From Deltaproteobacteria bacterium (GTDB lineage: Bacteria > Desulfobacterota > Desulfobacteria > Desulfobacterales > JAFDHS01): a DNA stretch of 11,594 nt. Shown here in pieces: positions 1-7,014 of the stretch; within the stretch, counting starts at the first letter, position 1, and each line of letters begins with the position of its first letter. The notes below the pieces were generated by a model, which did no database searches, was not told the origin of the DNA, and saw only the letters and a program-made list of their open reading frames with translations. The stretch lies in assembly GCA_019308655.1 (NCBI GenBank), contig JAFDHS010000022.1, forward strand, positions 1-11,594. Reading direction: 5' to 3'. A program made the position numbers and the translations under genes.

Positions 1-1272
1 GTAGAAAAAGCAGCCCCTGCTAGCGGAAGCGTTTTGGTAGTTGGAGGAGGGATAAGCGGGTTGACAACTACTCTCGAAGCCGCCGAGGTTGGATATGAAG
101 TGTTTTTAGTTGAAAAAAATCCTTACCTGGGTGGAAGAGTATCACAGCTTAATCAGTATTTCCCCAAGCTATGTCCCCCAACATGCGGCCTTGAAATCAA
201 TTTCAGAAGAATTAAGGATAATCCCAAAGTAAAAACCTTTACTCTGGCAGAAGTTGAAAAGGTCGAAGGAACACCGGGTAATTATAATGTAACCATTAAA
301 TTAAACCCGAGGTATGTTAACGAAAATTGTACCTGTTGCGGAGAATGTGCCAAGGCTTGTCAAAGAGAAATTTCCAATGAATTCAATTTTGGAATGGACA
401 AGACCAAAGGCGCTTACCTGCCCCATGAAATGGCCTTCCCTACCCGCTATGTCATTGCTCCCGAAATCATAGGAACCGATGATGCAAAACGTTGTCTGGA
501 AGCATGCAAATACGACGCGGTCGATCTTGAGATGAAGCCCAGGACAATCACCCTGAATGTCGGTGCCATCGTATGGGCGACGGGTTGGGAACCCTATGAC
601 GCTACCAGGATAGACAATTTGGGCTTTGGCAGATATCAGAACATCGTTACCAATATGATGATGGAGAGGCTTGCTGCTCCCAACGGCCCGACAAAGGGGA
701 AAATCCTTCGTCCTTCAGACGATAAGGCGCCGGAAAGCATCGCCTTCGTTCAGTGTGCGGGGTCCAGAGATGAAAATCATCTTCCCTATTGTTCCTATAT
801 CTGTTGTATGGCTTCTTTGAAACATGTAACCTATATCAGGGCCCAGTACCCTGATGCCAAGGTTTATGTCTATTATATCGATGTCAGGGCGCCGGGACAA
901 CGCTATGAGAAATTTTACAAAAAGATCAAAGAGGATGAAAACGTCTTTCTGATCAAAGGCAAGGTCGCAGAAGTCAGTGAAGAGTCAGGCACCAATAATA
1001 TCACTGTGGTTGCAGAAAATGCCGTTACCGGAGAAAAAAGCAGTCAAACTGTTGATATGGTTGTTCTTGCCACCGGAATGCAGCCGACAACTAAAAATGT
1101 AAAACTTCCCGCTGATTTAAAATATAATGCTGACGGTTTTATAGTAAATGATTTTGAAAAAGGCGGTATGTTTGCCGCAGGTTGCGCTAATAAGCCGGCT
1201 GACGTGGTATCATCAAACCAGAATGCCACCGGTATGGCCCTTAAAGCTATTCAAACACTGGTGAGGAGGTAG
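1..1272 (+). CDS. qmoA: QmoA, FAD/Fe-S subunit of quinone-interacting membrane-bound oxidoreductase (5' partial)
   Basis: HdrA-like flavoprotein subunit of the Qmo complex, which passes electrons between the menaquinone pool and APS reductase (AprBA) on the cytoplasmic side. The frame is open from base 1, and the 423 visible residues are almost the whole protein. The TTG at 34 is an internal Leu inside the Rossmann motif VLVVGGGISG (residues 11-20), so the true start lies upstream of the window. Seen in order: the FAD-binding glycine motif, the acidic end of beta-2 followed by NPYLGGR, the HdrA-like CPPTCGLEINF stretch, one [4Fe-4S] motif CTCCGECAKAC near residue 110, a second NAD/FAD-type segment (VWATGWEPYD), and a C-terminal ATGMQP/FAAGC dinucleotide-binding signature. 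The stop overlaps the purine-rich qmoB ribosome site, so the two genes are translationally close. The genes before it are expected to be aprBA, but they are not visible. Confidence 0.95.
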   Translation, partial: VEKAAPASGSVLVVGGGISGLTTTLEAAEVGYEVFLVEKNPYLGGRVSQLNQYFPKLCPPTCGLEINFRRIKDNPKVKTFTLAEVEKVEGTPGNYNVTIKLNPRYVNENCTCCGECAKACQREISNEFNFGMDKTKGAYLPHEMAFPTRYVIAPEIIGTDDAKRCLEACKYDAVDLEMKPRTITLNVGAIVWATGWEPYDATRIDNLGFGRYQNIVTNMMMERLAAPNGPTKGKILRPSDDKAPESIAFVQCAGSRDENHLPYCSYICCMASLKHVTYIRAQYPDAKVYVYYIDVRAPGQRYEKFYKKIKEDENVFLIKGKVAEVSEESGTNNITVVAENAVTGEKSSQTVDMVVLATGMQPTTKNVKLPADLKYNADGFIVNDFEKGGMFAAGCANKPADVVSSNQNATGMALKAIQTLVRR

Positions 1273-1282
1273 GAGGTTAACC

Positions 1283-3565
1283 ATGGATAAAAAATACGGT
1301 GTTTATATCTGCACGGGTTGCGGAATAGTTAAAACCCATCCTTGTCTGTGCGGAAAGGAAGGGGTGGAATTTTTAAAGAAAGAGATTGCGGATGAAGGCG
1401 TTAATACCCTGGTGATTGCAGCGTGTTCCCGCAGAGTCAATTTTGATGTTTTCAGATTTGACGGCTGCATTGTGGACAGAGTCAATCTGAGAGAACAGGT
1501 CGTATGGTCACATCCGAGAACAAAATATCCGGCCCCCACTGAAGAGCAAAAAGACGATGAAACTTTTATCGATCATGTTCAGATGATGGCTGAAGACTAT
1601 GTAAAAATGGGGATGGCCAAGGTTGAGAAAATTGATTTGCCGGAACCGTATCAACTTGAAAACTTCAGCAGAAAAATACTGGTTATCGGGGGGGGTATAA
1701 CAGGGGTTTCAGCAGCCATAGAGGCGGCCAAGGTCGGCTATGAAGTAACCATTGTTGAGAAGGAAGGGACCCTTGGCGGTTATGCGTCGAAAATACGCAA
1801 ACAGATGCCTGTGGAAGATCCTTATGAAAATTTGATTTCACCGGTCATTGACGGTAAAATTAAAGAACTCGATGCATATCCTAATATATCGGTTAAGACC
1901 GGTGCCGTTGTTGCCCGTATAGCCGGTCAACCGGGTGATTTTACGGTCACCTTTAAAAAACCGGGTGATAAGATAGAATTTGACGTGCCCTTTCCCGTAC
2001 CGCCCGAAAAGAAGGTTGATGAGAACGGAAAAGAGCTGGATGCAGATCAGATCTACGAGATCTATCTGGAAATGAACAAAGGCAGACAGGACATTCTGGC
2101 CTTGGATCCCAATGGTGAGTCCTTCGGCGCTGTAATCCTTGCGGCTGGTTGGCGTCCTGCGGACATTACAGGGGAAGAATATGCTCATCTTGGAATCGAT
2201 GAATCTTCTGATGTTGTCACCAACCACCAGTTTGAGGAAATCGCTGCAAAAGGCAAAATAATCAGGCCATCAGATGGAAAAGAGGCCAAATCCGTTGTTT
2301 TTATTCAAAGCCCGGGCAAGGGTGAGGATGATGCTGATTTTGATTATTGCGGTGCGGTCACCAGCCTTGTCTCTTTAAAGCAGGCAAAGTATGTGTGCGA
2401 GGACTATGATGACGGTAAGTCCTATATTTTTTATCAGCACATGCGAACACCCGGTCTTCAGGAAAATTTTTACAAGAGTATCCAACAGACTGATGGCATT
2501 TTCCTGACAAAGGGTGAAGTTTGCAATGTATCCAAAAGTGACGACGGGCTGGTTGTTGAAGCGGATAACACGCTTTTAGGTGAAAAGATCAAGGTCAAGG
2601 CCGATATGGTCGTCCTGGCAGCAGGTATGGTTCCGGCTACCGCCGATGATCCCGTGGTTAATCTGGCATACCGTCAGGGTCCTGCTTTTCGGGATATCGG
2701 ACTTTTTAACGGCTATTCAGACTCGAACTTCATATGCTTTCCCTATGAGACACAGAGAACGGGTATATACGCCGCAGGCGCCGTCCGACGAAGCATGACC
2801 ATTGAAGAATCCATGGAAGATGCTACCGGTGCGGCCCTTAAAGCGATTCAATGCCTTGAATCTACTAACAGAGGCGTGTCGGTTCATCCCAGGTCCGGCG
2901 ACATGACATTCCCTGACTTTTTCTTCCAGAGATGCACGCAGTGCAAGCGATGTACGGAGGAATGTCCGTTCGGCGCTTTGGATGATGATGAAAAGGGTAC
3001 GCCGAAATTGAATCCGACGCGATGCAGACGTTGCGGCACCTGTATGGGCGCATGTCCGGAGAGAATCATAAACTTTGCCGATTACAATATTGACAGTATC
3101 GGATCCATGGTCAAGGCCATCGGCGTTCCTTCGGAAGATGATTATGATGAACCCCCGCTCAGAATTCTTGCTCTGGTTTGTGAAAATGACGCCTATCCGG
3201 CATTGGATATTCTCGGTATGAACCGGCTTCAATATTCTGCTAATGTCCGAGTCATTCCGGTTCGATGCCTTGGATCGGTCAATGTGATCTGGATCAAGGA
3301 CGCTTTGGCCCAAGGTCTGGACGGTATTTTCCTGCTGGGCTGCAAGCATGGTGATGACTATCAGTGTCACTTTATAAAAGGCAGTGAACTCGCGGAAATA
3401 AGAATGCAGAAAATAGGGGATGCACTATCGAGCCTTGCCCTGGAATCTGAACGGGTACAGATGTTTGAGGTCGCAATTGACGAATATGACAAGCTTCCAA
3501 ATATGATCGATTCCTTTGTAGAAGAAATTGAAGGATTGGGTCCGAATCCGTTCAAGGGATTCTAA
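1283..3565 (+). CDS. qmoB: QmoB, FAD/Fe-S subunit with C-terminal MvhD-like domain
   Basis: Second HdrA-like subunit of Qmo, 760 aa. The start is fixed by AGGAGG at 1271-1276, 7 nt before ATG. The N-terminal domain has CTGCGI (residues 10-15) and then HPCLCGKEG and AACSRR, a Cys-rich region typical of HdrA/QmoB. FAD motif VIGGGITG is at about 134-141, with EKEGTLGGYASK after it. There are two ferredoxin clusters: C551, C554, C557, C561 and C581, C584, C587, C591. Residues from about 625 to the end form an MvhD/FrhD-like domain (ALVCEND, RCLGSVN, GCKHGDDYQC), the [2Fe-2S] electron-entry module also found in heterodisulfide reductase-hydrogenase complexes. The stretch between CTGCGI and KTHPCLCG looks shorter than I remember for the family (see findings). 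It is followed by a 177-nt spacer before qmoC. Confidence 0.95.
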   Translation: MDKKYGVYICTGCGIVKTHPCLCGKEGVEFLKKEIADEGVNTLVIAACSRRVNFDVFRFDGCIVDRVNLREQVVWSHPRTKYPAPTEEQKDDETFIDHVQMMAEDYVKMGMAKVEKIDLPEPYQLENFSRKILVIGGGITGVSAAIEAAKVGYEVTIVEKEGTLGGYASKIRKQMPVEDPYENLISPVIDGKIKELDAYPNISVKTGAVVARIAGQPGDFTVTFKKPGDKIEFDVPFPVPPEKKVDENGKELDADQIYEIYLEMNKGRQDILALDPNGESFGAVILAAGWRPADITGEEYAHLGIDESSDVVTNHQFEEIAAKGKIIRPSDGKEAKSVVFIQSPGKGEDDADFDYCGAVTSLVSLKQAKYVCEDYDDGKSYIFYQHMRTPGLQENFYKSIQQTDGIFLTKGEVCNVSKSDDGLVVEADNTLLGEKIKVKADMVVLAAGMVPATADDPVVNLAYRQGPAFRDIGLFNGYSDSNFICFPYETQRTGIYAAGAVRRSMTIEESMEDATGAALKAIQCLESTNRGVSVHPRSGDMTFPDFFFQRCTQCKRCTEECPFGALDDDEKGTPKLNPTRCRRCGTCMGACPERIINFADYNIDSIGSMVKAIGVPSEDDYDEPPLRILALVCENDAYPALDILGMNRLQYSANVRVIPVRCLGSVNVIWIKDALAQGLDGIFLLGCKHGDDYQCHFIKGSELAEIRMQKIGDALSSLALESERVQMFEVAIDEYDKLPNMIDSFVEEIEGLGPNPFKGF

Positions 3566-3582
3566 TTTCTGCATGTTTATAT

Positions 3583-3651
3583 AAAAGTGATGGATTATGA
3601 GTCTCAACCGTATGATCACCTATAGGTTTGAAATCCGTGTTCGTCACTTTT
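3583..3651 (+). promoter_or_regulatory. Structured qmoB-qmoC intercistronic element
   Basis: The 177-nt spacer 3566-3742 has no gene. It starts with an inverted repeat: AAAAGTGA at 3583-3590 pairs with TCACTTTT at 3644-3651. Pairing extends inward five more positions, three of them G:U. An inner TCAACC-like/GGTTTGA arm (about 3604-3609 with 3625-3631) sits within the loop. The outer stem begins 17 nt after the qmoB stop and is followed by a short T-rich run (TTTTCTTAA), so it could be a partial terminator, an mRNA processing or stability element, or chance. No convincing separate promoter for qmoC was seen in the rest of the spacer. Confidence 0.35.
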
Positions 3652-3742
3652 CTTAAGTGCAGGTTGAGTCGGAAGCAATGATCAAATAGATAAAGCGGAT
3701 TGCTTAAGCTAATAATGCCATGTAAAGTAGGGAGGTATTAAT

Positions 3743-4897
3743 ATGGCGGAGAGATACCTTGTTGAACCTGATGTGGATTTTATTAAAGAAGTTACGGCCC
3801 TTGGGGGCGGTGATGTAAAAAAATGTTTCCAGTGCGCAACATGTTCGGTGGTTTGCCCCATTTCGCCGGACAACAAACCTTTTCCCAGAAAAGAAATGAT
3901 TGCTGCTTCCTGGGGGTTAAAGGATAAACTGGTAAATAATCTTGATATATGGCTCTGTCATCAGTGCGGGGACTGTTCTACCATGTGTCCGCGCGGTGCA
4001 AAGCCGGGTGATGTTCTGGCGGCTGTCCGATCTTATGCCATAACGGAATACGCGACACCGAAATGCGTAGCAAAAGCGGTGAATAATCCCAAAAAACTTC
4101 CCCTTCTTATAGGGATTCCGGCGATTATATTTGCTGTTCTGGCGTATGTAACCAGTATGTTTAGTGAGTCTTTATCCCATGGCACGCCCAGTGATATTAT
4201 CGCGCATACAAATTTTATTTCCACGTGGTTTGTGGATTTGGTCTTTATTCCTCTTACCATCTGGATAATCGCAGTTTTTGGATTGGGACTCAAGCGATTT
4301 GTCAAAGACATGCATGAAAATGCCGTGCTTGAAGGCAAGACCGATAAAAAGGATTTTGAACTGGTAGGTTTCCTAAAAGCCTTCGGTAAAATTATCGTTC
4401 CGGTATTAAAACACGAAAAATTTACGGAATGTACGGAAAACAAAGACCGCGCTACACCTCACATGATGGTCCTTTATTCTTTTATCGGACTTTTTATCGT
4501 AACCAATATTTTCTTTGTTGCGCTGTATATTCTGCACATGCCGGGACCCTATTCACAAATGAATCCGGTTAAATGGCTGGCCAATATCAGCGGTGTCGCC
4601 CTGATTATCGGCGGTGCTTTGATGATAAAAAATCGGTTAGCCAGAAAAGACCAGGTCTCCTCTTACAAAGACTGGTATCTGATCGGTCTTGTTCTGGGAC
4701 TGGGCCTTACGGGTATGCTTGCCGAGATGACAAGACTTGGCGGTATCGCATGGCTTTCTTACTTTGTGTATTATGTCCATCTTATTCTTGTATTCAACCT
4801 GTTTGCATTCCTTCCATTTTCCAAGATGGCGCATCTGGTTTACAGGCTGGTTGCCATGGCGTATGCTGAGTATGGTAACAGAGGTTTTAACAGCTAA
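3743..4897 (+). CDS. qmoC: QmoC, membrane cytochrome b/Fe-S subunit
   Basis: Membrane anchor of Qmo and the site of quinone interaction, 384 aa. It is a natural fusion of an HdrC-like ferredoxin domain and an HdrE/NarI-like cytochrome b. Two clusters are visible: C28, C31, C34, C38 and C72, C75, C78, C82. Six hydrophobic segments follow at about 119-138, 162-183, 241-263, 276-295, 311-330 and 337-358, with histidines near membrane ends (H240, H265, H346, H364) as candidate heme b ligands. The first domain is predicted to be cytoplasmic, facing QmoAB and APS reductase. The start is supported by GGAGG at 3731-3735, 7 nt before ATG. Length and domain order are normal for the family. It is the last gene of the operon and is followed by a terminator. 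Confidence 0.95.
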   Translation: MAERYLVEPDVDFIKEVTALGGGDVKKCFQCATCSVVCPISPDNKPFPRKEMIAASWGLKDKLVNNLDIWLCHQCGDCSTMCPRGAKPGDVLAAVRSYAITEYATPKCVAKAVNNPKKLPLLIGIPAIIFAVLAYVTSMFSESLSHGTPSDIIAHTNFISTWFVDLVFIPLTIWIIAVFGLGLKRFVKDMHENAVLEGKTDKKDFELVGFLKAFGKIIVPVLKHEKFTECTENKDRATPHMMVLYSFIGLFIVTNIFFVALYILHMPGPYSQMNPVKWLANISGVALIIGGALMIKNRLARKDQVSSYKDWYLIGLVLGLGLTGMLAEMTRLGGIAWLSYFVYYVHLILVFNLFAFLPFSKMAHLVYRLVAMAYAEYGNRGFNS

Positions 4898-4936
4898 TCT
4901 GACTTTTGATTTGAATACAACTTGTTAATATTGATC

Positions 4937-4976
4937 AACAAACAAGGGGAGGCGCATGTCTCCCTTTGTTTGTTTT
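4937..4976. terminator. Bidirectional hairpin terminator between qmoC and the convergent regulator gene
   Basis: Bases 4937-4951 (AACAAACAAGGGGAG) pair with 4960-4974 over 15 positions with a single G:U pair. The loop is about 8 nt and is followed on the + strand by TTTT. It lies 39 nt after the qmoC stop and 18 nt before the end of the minus-strand regulator gene, so it can serve both converging transcripts. The A-rich outer left arm supplies a T-rich tail on the minus strand. Confidence 0.8.
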
Positions 4977-4992
4977 GGACTTGGAACTATCT

Positions 4993-5664
4993 TTATTCCC
5001 CGGAAAGTTCTTCTAATCCTCTACGATTGAGAATCCTGATATTCCCCCCTTTTACGTCGATTAATTTTTGGCTGCTCATTTTTGCAAAAATTCGTGACAG
5101 GGTTTCAGGGATTGTACCCAGAAGGCTTGCCAGTTGGCTTTTTGAAATGTTCAAGGAAATCAGGTCGTTTTTTTGTTCATCCGCCAACTGAATCAAATAT
5201 GCGGCCATACGGCCTGGAACCTCTTTTAAGGAAAGATTTTCTACCTGAACCGTAAATTGACGCAGTCTCATTGACAGGACTGCAAGCATATTCAACGATA
5301 GCGATGGGTTGCCTGATATAAGATCAACAAAAGCCGTTCGAGGGAAAAACAACAGGCGGCTTTCGGCAATGGCTTCCGCATTTGCCGGAAATTGACGTCC
5401 GCTAAAGACGGCCACTTCGCCGAAAGGTTCTCCAGGGCCTATAATGTGTAGAATCTGTTCTTTTCCTTCTTTTGAGAGCTTAAATATTTTTACCCTGCCA
5501 TTGATAACAACAAAAAAACCGTTGCCGTCATCACCCTCTGAAAAGATGATTTCTCTCTTTTTAAAACGTTTTTCAACTGTTATGCTTTTTATTTCTTTTA
5601 ACTGATTTTCAGTAAGGCCGCTGAAAAGAGGGGCCTTTGAGATAATATCAAGTATAATTCCCAT
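4993..5664 (-). CDS. Crp/Fnr-family transcriptional regulator (HcpR-like candidate)
   Basis: Transcription factor of 223 aa. Residues about 10-125 form a cyclic-nucleotide-binding-type beta barrel (FSEGDDGNGFFVVINGRVKI, then PFGEVAVFSG). A dimerization helix spans about 125-145, and a winged helix-turn-helix covers about 173-200. The recognition helix has E187-T-L-S190-R191, the FNR-type E-x-x-S-R pattern that reads TTGA half-sites. The CRP cAMP-contact Arg-Ser is absent (QFPANAEA) and the protein has no cysteine, so neither cAMP nor an FNR [4Fe-4S] cluster is a likely ligand. It has a single His (H73). In sulfate reducers, Crp/Fnr proteins of the HcpR group respond to NO and control hcp and sometimes apr/qmo; assignment here is inference from context. 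The start has only a weak Shine-Dalgarno. The gene begins 23 nt after the hemerythrin-like gene and is the last of the operon. Confidence 0.9.
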   Translation of the reverse strand: MGIILDIISKAPLFSGLTENQLKEIKSITVEKRFKKREIIFSEGDDGNGFFVVINGRVKIFKLSKEGKEQILHIIGPGEPFGEVAVFSGRQFPANAEAIAESRLLFFPRTAFVDLISGNPSLSLNMLAVLSMRLRQFTVQVENLSLKEVPGRMAAYLIQLADEQKNDLISLNISKSQLASLLGTIPETLSRIFAKMSSQKLIDVKGGNIRILNRRGLEELSGE

Positions 5665-5687
5665 AAGTTCGCTTTTGTTTAAAAAAA

Positions 5688-6089
5688 TTATTGGCTCAGT
5701 TTTTCGTATTCTTTAAAGAGAATTTCTTCTTCTTTTTTTATTCTCATTTCGATAGTTGCATAAAGTATACCAAATTCCTTTGCAAATTCAGCGCCTGAAC
5801 CTCCGGTTGAGTATTTTTCAAAAAACCGAATCGCCTGCTTTGATATTTCTTCCATATCTTTTGCAAAGATATCTAACTTTTTTTTTAATATATCATTATA
5901 TTCCGCCGCCTTTTTTAAAGCCGGATAAAGTTGTTCGTCTTCTGTGTTCAGATTTTTAAGCAAATTTATTTTGGAGGATAAAAGTTTTTCACGGCCTTCT
6001 TTTGTGCTGATGCCAAAATCTTTTACACGACTGAGTGTGTCAAGAATTTCAGCATGCTCCTTTTTCAACTGTTTGATTAAATTTGACAA
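5688..6089 (-). CDS. Hemerythrin-like (HHE-type) four-helix protein with degenerate metal site
   Basis: A 133-aa all-helical protein resembling bacterial hemerythrin/HHE domains, which bind a di-iron centre and sense or carry O2 or NO. Helix 1 keeps KKEHAEILDTL (His11). Where the family usually shows H-x-x-x-E (E) before LFP, this protein has LNTEDEQLYPAL. The last helix has RIKKEEEILFKEYEKL where H-x-x-x-E is normal. Most histidine ligands are therefore absent and a canonical di-iron site is unlikely. The start codon is TTG, chosen because AGGGGAG lies 8 nt upstream; the nearby ATG at 6095-6097 is in another frame and closes after six codons. Its Shine-Dalgarno can be sequestered by an upstream complement. 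The gene is cotranscribed with the Crp/Fnr gene 23 nt downstream. Confidence 0.82.
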   Translation of the reverse strand: MSNLIKQLKKEHAEILDTLSRVKDFGISTKEGREKLLSSKINLLKNLNTEDEQLYPALKKAAEYNDILKKKLDIFAKDMEEISKQAIRFFEKYSTGGSGAEFAKEFGILYATIEMRIKKEEEILFKEYEKLSQ

Positions 6090-6095
6090 TTTGCC

Positions 6096-6208
6096 ATCTC
6101 CCCTTTTTGTATTTTGGTTTTGTTAATGATTTGCTTTGGCAAAGGGTCCTGCTTTTCAATTGAAATTTGAATATGCAATATATTACAGAATGAGGAAAAA
6201 GGGGAGAT
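6096..6208 (-). promoter_or_regulatory. 13-bp inverted repeat able to sequester the hemerythrin-like gene's ribosome site
   Basis: ATCTCCCCTTTTT at 6096-6108 is repeated as its exact reverse complement, AAAAAGGGGAGAT, at 6196-6208, with 87 nt between. In the minus-strand RNA the arm at 6108-6096 is the Shine-Dalgarno region of the TTG-started gene (6089), and the arm at 6208-6196 is its anti-sequence just after the ferredoxin-like gene's stop. The loop holds a 12-bp perfect palindrome, TTTCAATTGAAA (6154-6165). The pairing is seen; the regulatory role is inferred. Confidence 0.45.
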
Positions 6209-6222
6209 CGTTTTTTCAGGCT

Positions 6223-6969
6223 TTAAACTATTTTCTTACGTTTTAAAATATTGCCTTTTGTACTGACAACCACTTCTTCCATCGGAATTTTTTTGCCTGA
6301 TATATCCATTCCCTTTTTTACTATGGTGGTAAGGCCGGAGCAGCATGGAACCTCCATACTTAATGCGGTAACGCTTTTTATCCCGGCGTTTTCAAATATC
6401 TCTGCAAATTTGCTTATGTATTCTTCGGCATCATCAAATTTCGGGCACCCCATTAAAACCGATTTACCCTTTAAAAAATCTCTGTGAAGGGTTGGGTAAG
6501 AAAGAGGGACACAATCAGCTACAACCAGAAGATCCGCTTCCTTCAAAAACGGCGCCTTTCCCGGTACAAGCCGTATCTGTACAGGCCAGTGAGAAAGGGT
6601 TGATTCACAGCTTTGGTCAGGAGCAGGCTTATTTGCCTCTTCCATTGATACATCCCAGGTTTGGATATTTGTTGAAGGGCATCCGCAGGGTAAGACCGGT
6701 TTATTTTTGTCGATATCCTTCTCTTTTTTAGCCAGATATTCTTCAACCGCTTCTTCATCGAATTCGTCAGCCAACCGCTCGACTATTTTAAGCGCTCCGG
6801 TAGGGCATTCTCCCATACAGGCTCCCAGACCGTCACACAACTTATCTTCAACCACCCTGGCTTTTCCGTTTACAATTTCAATGGCCCCCTCGGCGCAGGA
6901 AGGTACACACTGGCCGCATCCATCACATAGTTCTTCATCTATTTCTATAATTTTACGGATTGTTTTCAT
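6223..6969 (-). CDS. 4Fe-4S ferredoxin-like protein with C-terminal cysteine-rich domain
   Basis: A 248-aa cytoplasmic iron-sulfur protein. The N-terminal dicluster ferredoxin part has a full motif C15, C18, C21, C25 and a second one C45-x5-C51-x3-C55-P in which position 48, normally Cys, is Leu (CDGLGACMGEC). As I recall, this CDGLGAC form is characteristic of this protein family; it leaves three Cys ligands. After an acidic linker come PCGCPS (C95, C97), C121, LSHWPVQIRLVP, LLVVADCVPLSYPTLHRDF (C153), VLMGCPKFDD (C175) and EVPCCSG (C209, C210). These form a conserved domain of unknown function that may bind a further cluster. The start is supported by AAGGAAA 7 nt upstream of ATG. It lies 45 nt after the HD gene and 133 nt before the hemerythrin-like gene, and is presumably an electron carrier or sensor in the same stress operon. 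Confidence 0.88.
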   Translation of the reverse strand: MKTIRKIIEIDEELCDGCGQCVPSCAEGAIEIVNGKARVVEDKLCDGLGACMGECPTGALKIVERLADEFDEEAVEEYLAKKEKDIDKNKPVLPCGCPSTNIQTWDVSMEEANKPAPDQSCESTLSHWPVQIRLVPGKAPFLKEADLLVVADCVPLSYPTLHRDFLKGKSVLMGCPKFDDAEEYISKFAEIFENAGIKSVTALSMEVPCCSGLTTIVKKGMDISGKKIPMEEVVVSTKGNILKRKKIV

Positions 6970-7014
6970 GATATTTTCCTTAACTTCAGCTCATTTTTCA
7001 GGCGGCGGTAAAGT

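Noticed and set aside
34..1272. TTG at 34 as the qmoA start
   Set aside because: It is an internal Leu of the FAD-binding motif VLVVGGG; the frame is open to base 1 and the N-terminus continues upstream.
2717..3370. 217-codon open frame on the minus strand inside qmoB
   Set aside because: It lies wholly opposite a well-supported qmoB region with conserved ferredoxin and MvhD motifs; its translation shows no recognisable domain and it has no good ribosome site.
4931..4938. TTGATCAA as an Fnr-type site (also at 7830-7837)
   Set aside because: The half-sites abut without the 4-nt spacer, and the first copy lies in a convergent terminator region with no promoter need.
6095..6097. ATG as start of the hemerythrin-like gene
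   Set aside because: It is in a different frame and terminates after six codons; TTG at 6087-6089 is in frame and correctly spaced from AGGGGAG.
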